From NCBI RefSeq assembly GCF_016808335.1, contig NC_053146.1, forward strand, positions 39,428,470-39,492,469: DNA of 64,000 bases, read 5' to 3'. This document shows, piece after piece, positions 32,675 through 44,796 of the stretch. Below the pieces are notes generated by a model. That model made no database searches. It worked only from the letters and a program-made list of their open reading frames with translations, and was not told where the DNA came from. A program made the translations under genes and the position numbers. The stretch comes from Panicum virgatum (lineage: Eukaryota; Streptophyta; Magnoliopsida; Poales; Poaceae). Within the stretch, counting starts at the first letter, position 1. Every line of letters begins with the position of its first letter.

Positions 32675-34630
32675 AGCAGTGAAAGGAATCTTGATTACAC
32701 GATGTTGTAGCCTAGAGGGGGTGAATAGACTTTTCTTTAAAATTTAGCACTTAATTCCTGCTGGGACTGCCTGGACCGGTCAGACCGGTCTATGCAGGCA
32801 GACAGCCCAGTCAGCAGGAACGAGTCCCCTCTCGAGCTTGAATCTATATGAAACTTAGGATATGTATTTTGCAGAGTATTTCTATCAATATAAACAGGTC
32901 CCTACGCACAAGTAGAGCACACCCAAGTAGATCGAGTGGAAGCACAATTCAAACTCAAAACTATAATTGCAAAGAATGTAAAACAAACCGAAATGAAGAT
33001 GATGCAAGGAGACACGATGGTTTATTTGACCGAAGTTCGGATTCACCCCGTGCACCCACGTGTGAATCTTACTCTCCGTTGAGGAAGCTCGTAGTGACCG
33101 CAAGGTCAAGCCATTTTCTCTTCTCCACTATATGATCATGCGCCCTCTTGGCACACAATCGAAGCCGCAACAAACTTGTCGCTGCTCACCACAAGCTTGG
33201 GAGCTAGCCGGTGACGCCTAGCCGTCTAGGAGGCGATGCTCCAAGAGTAACAAATGCTTCAATCAAGTTGGCCGACGCAACCTCAAGTGCTCAAAGCTTG
33301 GATGTTTCTCTCTTCTTGCTCAAATGGCTCTATAGGAATGGATTCACTCAACCCAACTCAAGGATTCAACTTGAATCAAGCAACTCTCACAAAAAGAGAT
33401 TGGGGAGGACTCTCCAAGTGCTCACAAGACTCAAATATGTTCTAGAAGTTAAGGCATCAGCACCCACGAATGGGTGAAGTCATGGGGTATAAATACCCCT
33501 CTTTCAAAAACTAGCCGTTGCCCCTATCTGTATTGGACCGGTCAGACCGGTTCCTCAGACCAGTCTCTTTTGAAAACTAGCCGTTGGAGGTTTTCTCTGC
33601 CCAGACCGGTCAGACCGGTCCCTCACTGATTTTTGCAGTTAGCTCTCTCCTATTAGGCTAAACTCTCTAGGGACTGTTTTGAGTACTTTTGGTGTTGTCT
33701 AAACCTACTGATGTTGGATCCCTCTTAATAGTACGGCATACCTATACTCAAGTGCAGAAATGAAATATACAATTACCACAATCACAACTTGAACTTCGCA
33801 CTATGATCATGCCGTCATTTCTTCGATCAATACTGTGAGGGCATCAACATCTTCATTCTTTGAGCATACCCGCTTTGAGCTAGTGACTTTGAATCTTCAA
33901 TTTGCATATGAAAGAAATCTAACTTCATTCACAAGTCATCTTCTTCACTTGAATAATGACACTCTTCAACATAGAGCTCTCTATGACTCTAGGATCTCCG
34001 GCCTTTGACCCGTATCGGTTTCTTTGCTCTCCCTCAAGCCGTCGCTTGCGTAGCCTCTTGAAACACGCCTCTCGGTCCTCTACCTTTATCCTAGCCGTCC
34101 ATCTTGAACTCATATTGATTTGTGTCATGCATGAAAATCTTCTTATCAATTTGAATTCTCAATTCAATTTCATATGCAAGCTTTCCAATTTGAGACATCA
34201 TATATGCATCAACTCATGTCTCATTCTCTTTTGCCTTGCTTGCTTGCTTCTTTTGTTAACAACCATTTATCACAAGTGACAAGATCTTCTATATTTGAGA
34301 CTATACATAAGCATATCACATCTCATTCACAAAACCTTTACTTGTCACTTTGAATCCCATTATAAGTCGAATAAGTCTTCATAGATATTGGAGCCTTTAT
34401 ATCAATCATGAATCATTTTCTCTCAATTTTCTTTCTCATTCTAGCTTGTCACATACAATGATTGCCAATGAGACATACACAATTGCTTGCAATACATGAG
34501 CTATCTCATTTAGTACCTATTATTTAATTAAATATCTGCTCATAATCTCATGCAAACAAGTTAGTCCTTTAATCGTGTTGTCAATCAATGCTCCAAAACC
34601 CACTAGGGGCCTAGATGCTCTTTCAAGCAG
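32675..34630 (-). mobile_element. Solo LTR of a second SIRE-type family, minus orientation
   Basis: On the minus strand it starts TGAAAGAGCATCTAGGCCCC (34625) and ends ATTCCTTTCA (32680), 1946 bp. It is flanked by a perfect 5-bp duplication AGCAG (32675-32679 and 34626-34630). The CTATTCACCCCCTCTAGG block near the end is typical of SIRE-type LTRs. It contains GACCGGTC-A-GACCGGTC doublets (32774-32790, 33535-33551, 33603-33620) and a TATA box inside the 16-bp inverted repeat GGGGTATAAATACCCC (33484-33499). There is no internal sequence, so it arose by LTR-LTR recombination. Confidence 0.9.
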
Positions 34631-35485
34631 CGCAATAGCTATCTAAGCCAACAGCAGATAATTTAGCCTATAACCATCGATACTGAGCACCAGGAGCTAT
34701 TTTTTTTCCTTTTTCTTTATCTTTTTTTTCTTCTAGCAGCTAAGTGCTATTTGTGCCTGACAAAGCAAAAAATAGTACTGTTTTTTCTTATTCTTTATCT
34801 TTTCTTCTCCATTTATTTGTTTATTTTTTCTTGTCCATTACTTTTTTTCTCTCTTTATTCGTGTTTATATTCATTTCTATTTCTTTTTTCTTTCAACTTC
34901 CATTTTCCTTTCTTCCCCTCTAATTCAATGTATGTTAATTTATTTGTTTATTACCTTCTCTCTTTGTGTTTACTTATTATTTTCTATTTATTTATTACCT
35001 TCTCTCTTCTTGTTATTTACTTTTCTTGCCTTAACTAGGCTGGTTGTTTTTTGTTTGTTTTACTTGTTAGTAATATTCATTTTTTATCTTTTTTATTTTC
35101 AGTTTTACTTTTCTATTCTTATCTTTTCTATTTTACCTTTTTTCTTTTCTTATAATTATTTGATGTATATTTCTATTTTATTTCCATTTCTTTCTTTGTT
35201 TATTTTAAATCTCATGTGGATGTTTATACTTCAAATTGAAAGTTTTTATCATGTTCTATGCTAATTTGTTTGTATTGTGATTGATTATTTAGTGTGAGAA
35301 ATAATTTACTTTATTTACATACTAACTTATTCAACAGCTTTCCATATTCTGTTTGCTAAAAAGTAATATATTTTGTGTCGTGAATGTGTTTGTTCTTCGT
35401 GTAAAATTATTTATGATGTCAAATTATTTGTTCCTTTTGTGGATTATAGTGTTCGATGATATTGACTCATTTTTCTCACAATATT
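34631..35485 (+). repeat. T-rich repeat block, copy 1
   Basis: A strongly T/pyrimidine-rich segment (34690-35260) is followed by a region with repeated AATTATTTGTTC-type motifs (35390-35440). The same order recurs at 36880-37810. The long open frames here are poly-Phe/Leu/Ser artefacts of T-rich DNA. Confidence 0.45.
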
Positions 35486-35489
35486 CATT

Positions 35490-36565
35490 ATCTATTACTT
35501 ATCCTATAGAATTAACAGTTCAATGGTTCACTGGTTCAACCGTTATGAACCGGTTGAACCGCTGGTTCGAAAGTTTTGGACCGTTCAACTGAACCGGCCA
35601 TGAATACTATGAACCGGTACTATATACTAGTAATTAATAGTAAATACTACATAGTTGATCATAGGAAAATAAGCTCATAGATAACATAATTATATAGGAT
35701 TGCAAGTTCAACATATAGAGCATAAATATAAATTGAATTTGTGCAGAAGCAAGCAACCATGTACGATGAAAAATTACAAGTATTCAGTAGTCTAATGAGC
35801 TCTGACATAGTGACTGCAAATTTGCTATTTCCAACAACAATTTGTGAGCTGCAACTTGCAATCAAGTTTGAGTCTTCAAATCAGTCAATATGAACACTAT
35901 ACAAATCTATTTGTATTTTGAGTTGCTAATCGTCAGGCATTAGCCATGTCTTCTCTATGTAGCTCGTCTTCTCGATGTAGGAGACAGGCAGGCACAACTT
36001 GCAGGGGTAGGCCGGCCACCAATCGCCGGCCACGAGGGCCGCACTTGCGAAGCCCACAGCCATGCATGCTGGCGGACATAGGTAGCTGCAGCGCCGCCTG
36101 CAGGGGACGACCAGACATCAAGGCAGAGAGACGGAGGGGCCGCTCCGCGGACGAGCCGACGAAGAGCAACAGGGAGCTAGGGAGAGGCGACGAGTTGGAG
36201 CGGCTAGCCTGTTCGCCTCCAGTCTAGATCCAGCGATACGCCGCCGTGACAAGAAAGAATGAAAAACCGAAACATCCCCACCCACGTTATGCTGAATGTG
36301 AGACAATATTATTCTTCCATTTATACCCTTAGATGGATAAGGTTACACAGAATAAATAGAGGGATAACTTTGGTCCAAATCAAAAACGCTCCGATTCACA
36401 TGGAACCGTCCGGTTCACCGGTTTCTTGAAAAACCAGGCGGTTCAACCGGTTTTTACCAGTTCGATTGCAGAGATGGTCTTTTAAGTGAACCGGACCGTT
36501 GTCTCTAGTTCACGGTTTTTTCGGTCGGACCGGCGGTCTGGTCCGGTCCTAATAACTAGGGTTTA
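35490..36565. mobile_element. Probable non-autonomous inverted-repeat DNA transposon (GAACCGGTT type)
   Basis: The left end (35510-35610) has repeated GGTTCAACCG, GAACCGGTTGAACCG and GAACCGG motifs. The right end (36390-36560) has the same motifs in inverted order, with GGTTCAACCGG and GGACCGGCGG. The interior includes AT-rich DNA and a GC-rich core at 35935-36300. No transposase is visible. Exact termini and target duplication were not identified, so the superfamily is left open. Confidence 0.55.
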
Positions 36566-37845
36566 ATATTTTATTCGTTGTACATTATTAGTTTTTGATA
36601 TATTTAATATTTTATTATTAAAATAATTATTTGTTCATGTTGTTAAATTATTTGTTCTAGGATCAGAAGCTAATTATTTAATATTAAAAAATATTTTTAA
36701 AAAATCGAGCAAACATAGGCAAGTGTAGTCTTGTTTTGAAGATCTTTTCATAGGGAAAAAATGGTGAAATCCAAAATTAAGCTGAATGCTCAGTTTAATA
36801 ATTACTTTTAGTATTGAATTTTTATGCATGTGGGATGTCAGTATTGTTGTCTACTTGTGCAATGCAGAGTCTTTTTTCTATTTAGCTGGTAACATGCGTT
36901 CTAACGGGCCTCATATATGGCCCAAAGTTACCGCACACCTCGCTGGAAATTAAATCATATTGTTAATGGTTGCTGTAACATCACCTGAAAGTGATGTCTA
37001 ATCGCGTCCCTTCCCTTGAAGGGAATTGCATAGACTACCAGGATGATTTCGGCCCATGCAAGTGGGCTGGCCCATGAGAAGCGGGCTGGTTGTTGTTCGT
37101 TGTTGCTAGTGCTGCTCATGCATGACAATAGTAAAGAATGAGGTGTGCATGTTTTTTCTTTTCCCTATTTTTTCTTTTATTTTTATTTTTATTTTCAATT
37201 AATTTTGTTTCTATTTTCATCTTATTTTATTCATACTCCTTTTCTAGATATTATTGTCTATTCATTTTCTTCTTTTTTTCCTTAATATTTCTCTTCTCTT
37301 ACCAATTTTCCTTTTTATTCTGGCAGTTTTATTTTTGTATATATTTTTTACTAGCTTTTGAATTAAATAGATTTATTTAGTTTTTGAGCTAACTGGTTCA
37401 TGCCGTGGACATAATTTATTCGTGATGTGAATACATTTGTTCCTTGTATTGAATAATTTGTTCGTATGTGGAGTCTTTTGTATATTAACATTTTTGTAAT
37501 AATAAATTAGTTATTTTCATTGTAGGATAAATTTTTTCTAATAAGAACAATTTGGCCGTGATTCTTACATATTTACTTTTTGTGTAGAAAAATTTATTCG
37601 CATGTGCACTATTATGATCACTTTGAAGATTAATTTGTTCGTAATTTTTTTTAAAATATCATTTTGTATACAATTTTGTCCACGATGTAAAAATTATTGT
37701 CGATTTTCATGTAAATAATATTTTATGCTGGCATATGCTACTTTAATTACATAAATATCATTTGCATGTTCATGTACAAAGTTAGATGAAAACTATATAT
37801 TCTTATTGGACCATTGACATTCACAGGCTCCTTAGTTCATGGCCC
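36566..37845 (+). repeat. AT-rich DNA with T-rich repeat block, copy 2
   Basis: 36590-36690 and 37390-37720 carry repeated ATTTGTTC motifs, and 37140-37380 is T-rich. The order resembles copy 1 at 34631-35485. It ends at the MULE target duplication (37846-37854). No gene is supported. Confidence 0.45.
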
Positions 37846-37854
37846 GCTCGTGTG

Positions 37855-38226
37855 GCGCTTTTTTCTTTTTTATATTTAAAAAATCAAAATTTCAAAAATA
37901 TATGTCTGTTTTGAAAATTTTCAAAAATATACCCCGGTCGCCCTATGGGGGACGACAAGCCCTAAATATAATTTTTTTTCTTCAAATTTGTAACGAGGTC
38001 CCTGACCGGGGGCGCGCGCGTGAAGGGGGGGCTGTCGCCCCCCCAACGGGCGACAGGGGGGGCCTGTCGCCCCCCTCGGGCGACCGGGGCTTGCTCCCCT
38101 ATATAAGCATTCTACCCTCATTTCCTCCTCATTTGAGCCCAAAAATTTCACCAAAAATCTAGAAAAAAAAGAGGGATGAGGAGAAGGGAAGCGGCGAAGC
38201 CCTACCGGATTCCGCACTTGTGATCT
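37855..38226 (+). repeat. Left terminal inverted repeat of the MULE, with promoter
   Basis: It begins GCGCTTTTTTCTTTTTTATA and matches the reverse complement of 59482-59152 over roughly 330-370 bp with indels. It includes CCGGTCGCCCTAT near the outside, TATATAA at 38100-38106, and CGCACTTGTGATCT at its inner end. A GC-rich middle carries repeated CTGTCGCCC motifs. Confidence 0.85.
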
Positions 38227-38592
38227 GCATGTTAGTACATTTAGTTTATGTATTTTTTCATTGGTATTGTAGAGTAATTTAATTTAATTAGTGCTATAGT
38301 AGAATCATTTAAGTAGGAGTTTAATGATACTTTAGTTACGTAGTAGTAAATTAGTTTAGAAAATTAGTACTACGCATTTATTATTACAATTGCAGTAGTA
38401 TTAGAGACGTGTTTATAAATTAATTACGATTTAGAATAGAATTTGGCATATGCTGTATAGAATTTGAGTGTCATCACGTAGTTATGAATACTTATATATT
38501 GTAGTTGAATTCCATACTTAGTTTTTACGGATTATTGAATAAGGTAGTGAAGTAAAGAGTATAACTTGATAAGTATTCTGTGATATATAGAT

Positions 38593-39285
38593 ATGTCGAG
38601 CAAGATGTAGTTTCAAGTATTTTATGGTGACTACAATGTTTTGTATGGGCCAAATGGAGTAGACCTTTCTGCATTTAAGTGCACATCTAGCGCCATAGAT
38701 AAACCTCTAGAAAAGAGTTTTGGTTCCATAAGTAAGTGGCTGCAGCGTGGGTTCCGTGTTTATCCGTTGACACATGTGATGACCGTCCAGTCTCTTGTTA
38801 ATTGGGAGGTAGAAAGTGATTTATTGGAATTAATGATGATACACAGCACTGATGACTGGCAGAAGTACATGCAAGCAGCTCTAGAGCGTGGGTGGCCTCT
38901 GGCCATTCTTGTTCAAATCCGGGAGAAGACACAAAATGAAATCCAACATGGTGCAGATCAAGCAACTCCGAGTAATCGAAGAGAGACCAACTATGTTGAG
39001 CAAGATAAGTCAGAAGAGATAGAGAACCAAAACATGGGACCACAGGGCCTTGCTGATAAGAAAGAGAGGATACATAGCATTGTGGACGAGATAGAGGCAG
39101 AAGACCAAACCGCAATAGAGATGGAAGAATATGAGGGCTCATCTGATGACGAGCAGTACTCATTGCCAAAAGAGTGGAAGGAGCATGGTTTTGGCAGTCA
39201 TGTCGCAGAAGACGTACGAAATCTGGAGTGGGAGTACAGAGGGAATGAGGTAGTGCAAGGTGCAACATATCCAAACATTGAAGCC
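38593..39285 (+). pseudogene. MULE transposase, N-terminal part (left of the insertion)
   Basis: It starts at ATG 38593 (MSSKM) with a stop at codon 6 (38608-38610) where the left-hand relative has Arg. It then stays open to the insertion site. Blocks GVDLSAFKC, DKPLEKSFGSI and GWPLAILVQI match the relative at 1720-1030. The rest is an acidic linker (SSDDEQYSLPKEWKEHGFGS). The last codons (IEA) read in frame onto 55511 if the retrotransposon and one copy of its duplication are ignored. Apparent downstream codons to 39315 belong to the Gypsy LTR. Confidence 0.85.
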
Positions 39286-40508
39286 TGTTGTCGGTCAAAA
39301 CCCACCGGCGAGTAGCGACAGGCAACACGAAGAGCCGGGAGGTCGCTAGGGTGCTGGCAGGCACTGCTTCCTCGGATAACGGCCCACAATCCGGCACACG
39401 CCGAAGATTCCGGAGAATGTAAGGCGTGCCACCTGACCTATACCCGATCAGGAAGGTGTGAACGTGCTTTAAACGATTTGCCTGCATGCACAAACACGTG
39501 TAAACATTAGTCCGAGCTGTGGTCGGCTCCCCGGGACGACTCTTGCATCGGCTTTCAAAGAGCCGATCGAGTCCCGGTGTCAGATTGGATCTGCATTTAT
39601 CCGGATATCGACGAATAAAGCGAATAATTATGGAAAACATGCTTCAATTAAACCTAGCTAATCCGACCCACGACAGTAAAAGCTTCACCGCTAGATCGGA
39701 ACATCCTACACGTAACTAGGCCTAGCAAACACAACAGATAACTAAACCATAATAAAAAACAGAGGCCTAAGAACTAGCAAGAGCCGATTCCCGGAACAAT
39801 CCCTATCAAGGCTAAGATAAAGCATCTATTACATCGCCGGAACATCCAATCCGTTTGCAGGGCCTAACCTAACAGATATTGAGCTAATTCTTATAAAATA
39901 AGAACAAACCGTAACAGATTGGATCTACTAGATAAAAAAGAGCAATGTGTTAACTCTATGCAACTAATCCTCTACGATGAGAACTAGCTTAAGATCAAGC
40001 ATGAACACATAGAGAAAACATGATATTCGTAGATGGTAAACAATAAGAGCATGATAGATCTACTAATAGACATGCTACGAACATCAAGATATCTAGCACT
40101 ACTTGCCATCAAAAATGCTTCAGTACGAGTAATACCAAGATAAAGGCAAGAATAATGCTGCCCTGATCGCAAGAAAACGATCAGGGCAGCATGGCGCTTA
40201 CTTGGATGAAACCCTAGAATTAGGGGCGGCGTTGCGCCAAGGTGTTGTTGCAAAACATGATGACGTTCTCTTCTTTACGAATATCATAGGGTACATATTT
40301 ATAGTCCGGAGACTTGGGAAACAATCTAAACTAATGTGTCCATATCGGACTCTATCTCTAACTCAATCTAAACTGAATCTAAAGATACATGGCCCATAGG
40401 GCCCAAATGCTCACGCAGGAGCCGATTCGTAAGCCTTCTTCAATCTCTTCATTAAGCCCAACTCACTCGCGGCCCATTAATTAACCTTATTAATTTATGG
40501 CGATAACA
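39286..40508 (-). repeat. 3' LTR of Tat-2
   Basis: A 1223-bp LTR. On minus its TATAAATA box is at 40303-40296. Downstream of it in the transcript lies a hairpin with a perfect 15-bp stem (40155-40192), described under findings. Confidence 0.92.
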
Positions 40509-40521
40509 CATGCCCCCCTGG
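40509..40521 (-). other. Polypurine tract of Tat-2
   Basis: On minus the sequence CCAGGGGGGCATG directly precedes the 3' LTR. It sets the orientation of the element. Confidence 0.8.
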
Positions 40522-40767
40522 TTTTGGCAATGATAATTCCAAAACCACTCCGTTGCTTCATCTACCCGTTAATGCTCATTAAAACACACGGCAACCACCA
40601 AGGAAGACGCAACGTCTCTGCAACTGGTTCCTCGTAGAACGTGAAACTACCGATCCATCTTCCATCTTTTTACTATTTAATCTCATCCCGAATCGGCTCT
40701 CTTCATAGCTAGCTCATCTTCCTCCCAAAGCCAAGTAGCACAGAAAAAACCACAATCTCCTGTAGCC

Positions 40768-41293
40768 ATGGTGATCTCTTCCTCCTCTGGCTCCAACTCC
40801 AATGATGACTCTTCCTCCTCTTCTTCTTCAACCCTCTCTGCCTCCTCCCTTGACTCTATCCCCGAGAGCCGAGAGCCGACATCGGAGTACGATCCGATAG
40901 CGGCGTACGAGGCGCTCACTCCTCTGCATTGGGATGCAGAGGAGTTCGACTTTGGGACCGTCTCCGAGGAGGACGAGCCCGAGACCGAGGGGGAAGACCT
41001 CCAGTTCCTCTGTAGAACTGGAGAGCAACAGCGACGACAAGTTCTCCTGGGACGGAGTCGATTCCTCCTCAGAAGAGGAAATCGACTCCTCCTCCGGCGA
41101 TGACCCAATGGGAGGGAATCCCTTCCGATTCCTCGGGTCCTCCGAGGAGAACAGCGAGGAAGAGAGCGGCGACGGCGGCGGTCGGAGCAGCTACTTCGAG
41201 TCCGAGGGCGGTAGCAGCGCCTTCGACGACGACGACGACAGCAGCGACGGCGGAGATGCGCCGGCCCGGAGCCCCAAACGCCGTAGGTACTAA
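40768..41293 (+). pseudogene. Antisense Ser/acidic-rich gene of Tat-2
   Basis: The start is ATG 40768 (MVISSSSGSNSNDDSSSSSS). The first frame is Ser/Glu-rich to about 41000, then coding quality moves to the next frame (SSSVELESNSDDKFSWDGVD), which ends at 41293 with a basic, nuclear-signal-like SPKRRRY. The switch implies one frameshift or a missed splice. A possible TATA-like CTATTTAAT lies at about 40674, and poly(A)-type sequence follows the stop. The strand is opposite to gag-pol. I know of no function for it; it resembles an acidic nuclear protein. Confidence 0.55.
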
Positions 41294-41683
41294 GTACCTA
41301 CGAGCAGTAGACGTAGTACTGTAGGAGTAGGATTGTAAAGCTGAAGGATTATTCCTTTGTCAAATCGGCTTTCCTCTGTAAAAAAATCATCTTTTAATGA
41401 AGCTCATTGTCTTTCAATTCTATGTGTTTGGATTATCCCCCAAAAAGCCGATGGCAACGCATCTGGCTTCCATTAATATCTAAGAGCCGACGAAATTCAA
41501 ACTGGAAGCAACCCGCATAAGAGTAGAACATCACTTCCACTTCGAACCCAACTCGAAATAAACTTCCAAATCCGAGCGTAATTCGAAAATCCTGCCCTAC
41601 AAATTCGAGCAAGAACTCTCTAAGCATCCGGAATTCGAATCAGAGCCCACAGCAACCAAACCCTAAGTCAACGGATCTGAACC

Positions 41684-44673
41684 ATGGCAGACTCTGCAGC
41701 TCAGACAACAAACTCTGCAATCGATAATGCGGCAATATGCGGCCTGAAGGTAACATCCAGCCCAATCCTTTTAACTTTCTTCAGCTTATTAAGCCTCTAA
41801 ACAAATTAAACTGTGAAACATGACACCATATGTAAATTTCTGAATCTCTGAACCTCAGGTGTCAGACATCCTTCTACCACATCTTTCCAATCCAAAATCT
41901 TTCTGTCTTGGCCCACGAGCTTACGAATATCCCATAGATTTGATCTCTTGTGAAGCAAATAGGATCCCTTTCGTAAGTCAAAACATTGATTTGAACCTCT
42001 GGGCCGACTGCTTAAGAGCCTGGCCTAACCCCCCTGAGAGCTGGATTACATGGTACAGCAGAGTAGCAAAAGCATATATGCCCTTGTGGCAGGAATTGAA
42101 CATAGCCGATGCACTTAGCTTATCATTATCACCACTTGACAAAGATGAAAATCTTCTGAAAACCATCGGCTATTTTTGGTCTGATGCCCTGAACTGTTTC
42201 TTCTTTGGCCGCAGTCCCATGACCCCTACTCTGCTAGATGTCACCATGATCACTGGCCTAGACATTGGATCTCCTAATCCAGCTGCCCATAAAAAGGCAG
42301 AAGTCCCCTTTAAACTTTCATCCAAGGCAAATTGCACAAACTGGGGCACTTACATGAACCAGCACATGAAAACAAAAGGTCCAGTGACTGAAAAGGAACA
42401 CACAGCCTTCTTAAATCTTTGGTTAGAACATTTCGTCTTCTGTGGTCCTTCTTTAGCTCCAACTAAGAATTACCTCCCTTTGGCCTATCACCTGGCTCAT
42501 GGCAATCGCACCGGCCTAGGCAAACTTTTCCTTGGAGAAACATACAAATGTCTCCACCTGATGACAACCAATTTACTCAACCAAAGGAAACTCAGAACTG
42601 GAGGCCCTTGGTGGTTCATTCAGTTATGGGCACAACTTTACTTTCAGCATCAGATCTCAAACCTTCAAAGCCTAACCAAGAACTCCTTTCCCGTCGAAAA
42701 CGGCAAGCCAATTAGATGCACTAGCTATGGCCAAGCCTTATTCAGCCTTCCTGGCAGCAAACTGAATCCAACAGACGCAGCAAACTGGTTCAGAGTTTTC
42801 TATAAAGGCTTAGAGAATCCCCTTTATTTCCCATTCACTGAATCTGAAGCTTTTGAGAACCCAACTGCCTTCAGACTGGATAGTTTTGCCGATGACAACA
42901 GCACTCGGCATCTATACTCCCTGATGATTCGACCTGGCTTCCTTCCTGTTGGTATGAGTACTTCCAATAGAATTATCAAACCAGACTATGAAACCTATCA
43001 ACCAGTCGTAGCAGCTCGGCAATTTGGCTTAGGACAAGTCTCTCCCCACTTCCATATTCACCACTTGGTGGAGAGTAGAGCCGATCTGCCTGACGGCCTC
43101 ACCAGTTCAAGATGCTACAGCTTGTTTGACAACCTTCACATTCTGATACCAGCCGATCTGTCCTTCACTTCCTCATCAATCGACTTCTGCACATGGTGGG
43201 GAATGTGGAAAACTCATATCTTCATAAAAGCTTTAGGTCCTCGACTGCAGCAAATTGATCCTGAGTATGTAGCCCCCAAGGAAGAGGTACTGAATCTATG
43301 CACTTTATCCCTTCTGAGTCCTCTATCCTTTTACTTGTCTAATCCTTGCTCACCTCTCTTACAGCAACAAGATGGTCCAGCACCTGTGACCAGTAACGGG
43401 GAACCATTCCACTTTCTTCCAACTGCTCCTGATGTCCTCTTTTGCAAGGGATCACCATCAATGAAGAAAGTAATAATGGCTGTTCAGCCAGACTTACTCC
43501 AGTCGGCTTCTAAACGAAGACAAACTTCGGTAAGTGCTGCCCCCCGGTGCCAACTAAGAAAAGGAAGATGATCACGAGGCGAGTCATCAAGAAATCAACA
43601 CAAGCTTCCCCGAGTCCATCAGAGTCTAACACCAACCAGGTAATCCATCTTACCAAAACCTCTCCCTTATTGCATACATATATACTCTGGTTGATTGTAA
43701 TTTTATTTCCAGAACGCAACTGAAGACAACCTTAATACTAGTAGCTCAGTACAACACGAAGCCATCATTCACGAAGCTGATACTGGAGCAACTGAAACTC
43801 CCAATGCTCTGACGGATGTGCATGATGAACAGGCTGACATAATCGAAGCCCATGTTGTCACCTCTAATCCAACTGGATCGGCCACACTTGAACCGATCAT
43901 CACTCCTTGTTCAGAACAGGTAACTCTACGAGCCGATTTAAATCAGCTGATCACTCCATTAATGTACTTTGCTCAACTAATCTTTATCATATCGGCAGGG
44001 CTTCAATATTTCAGACATGCTCTCCTTTCACCCCGCATCAATGGGACTGAATGCACCGAATGCAGAGGTGCAGTCACCACAGCAGCCGATTACAATTACA
44101 AATCAGCTTTAGAATATCAAGCGTCTGCTCTCTGCTCCAATTACTGCTCTAGTCGGTGATTCCAGTGAAATAAAGAACATCTTCGAGCAAATAGAATCCC
44201 AACTCCCGGAGCCATTACAAATCAAGCTCTGGCCAGCCAGCAATCTTCCATTCTTCCGGATAGAAGTGAATAGAGCACAACAAAGAATAGAAGCACATCA
44301 TTCTCAAGCTTCTCTGAAAGTTGACATTGCTCAAAAATGCAAGGCCCTCAACCAGAAAAAGGCAACTCTAGTTGTCAAAGCTGACGTGTCTGCCAACATG
44401 AACCGACTCGACCTCCTGAAGAAAGAATTGGCAGAACTCGAAGAAAAGGTCCGCACCACCAAGAAGCTCATCTAGGCCGAGGAAGCTTCTATTGCAAACT
44501 CCAAACAAGAAACCCAGGAAATAGTCGAGCAGATACAAGCAGAGTTTGCAGAGATAAGCACCTTGAGTCAGCAGATAGTAACAGGCGATGACAAGGATGA
44601 CGAAGCAATCATAGCACGAGCAGACGCCATCCGTACATAAGCCATCCATGTCATTGAAGAATTCCTGAACTAA
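41684..44673 (+). pseudogene. Antisense plant-mobile-domain gene of Tat-2, multi-exon
   Basis: Exon 1 (41684-41749) encodes MADSAAQTTNSAIDNAAICG plus LK. A GT-AG intron (41750-41858, phase 0) precedes a 570-codon open exon 2 (41859-43571). Its residues match the plant mobile domain/aminotransferase-like family: WFIQLWAQLYF, TMITGLDIG after PTLLDV, and HLYSLMIRPGFLPVG. Near 43530 the frame shifts into VPTKKRKMITRRV, a nuclear-signal-like stretch, ending at a GT (43640). Further probable exons start at 43713 and 43999. The last part is a coiled coil (LDLLKKELAELEEKVRTTKK) with TAG at 44473 and TAA at 44638 before a terminal stop at 44671. Plant mobile domains occur both in host genes (MAIN family) and in transposons; the role here is unknown. 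Confidence 0.8.
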
Positions 44674-44796
44674 TACATAGGCTCAAGAAACATTTAGTAT
44701 TGCCTGTTAACCAGGAACTTGTAACTGTTTAAAACATCTTAAGTCGATGGTCACACATCGGTTGTCTCGCTCCTCATATATTATCTCTTTTCTTTT

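Noticed and set aside
34751..35264. Open frames rich in Phe, Leu, Ser and Tyr resembling membrane proteins
   Set aside because: They come from a long T-rich tract with no codon pattern, start context or family similarity.
38798..39640. A 280-codon minus-strand frame across the MULE/Tat-2 border
   Set aside because: It spans the insertion boundary and is antisense to the transposase, so it cannot be an ancestral gene.
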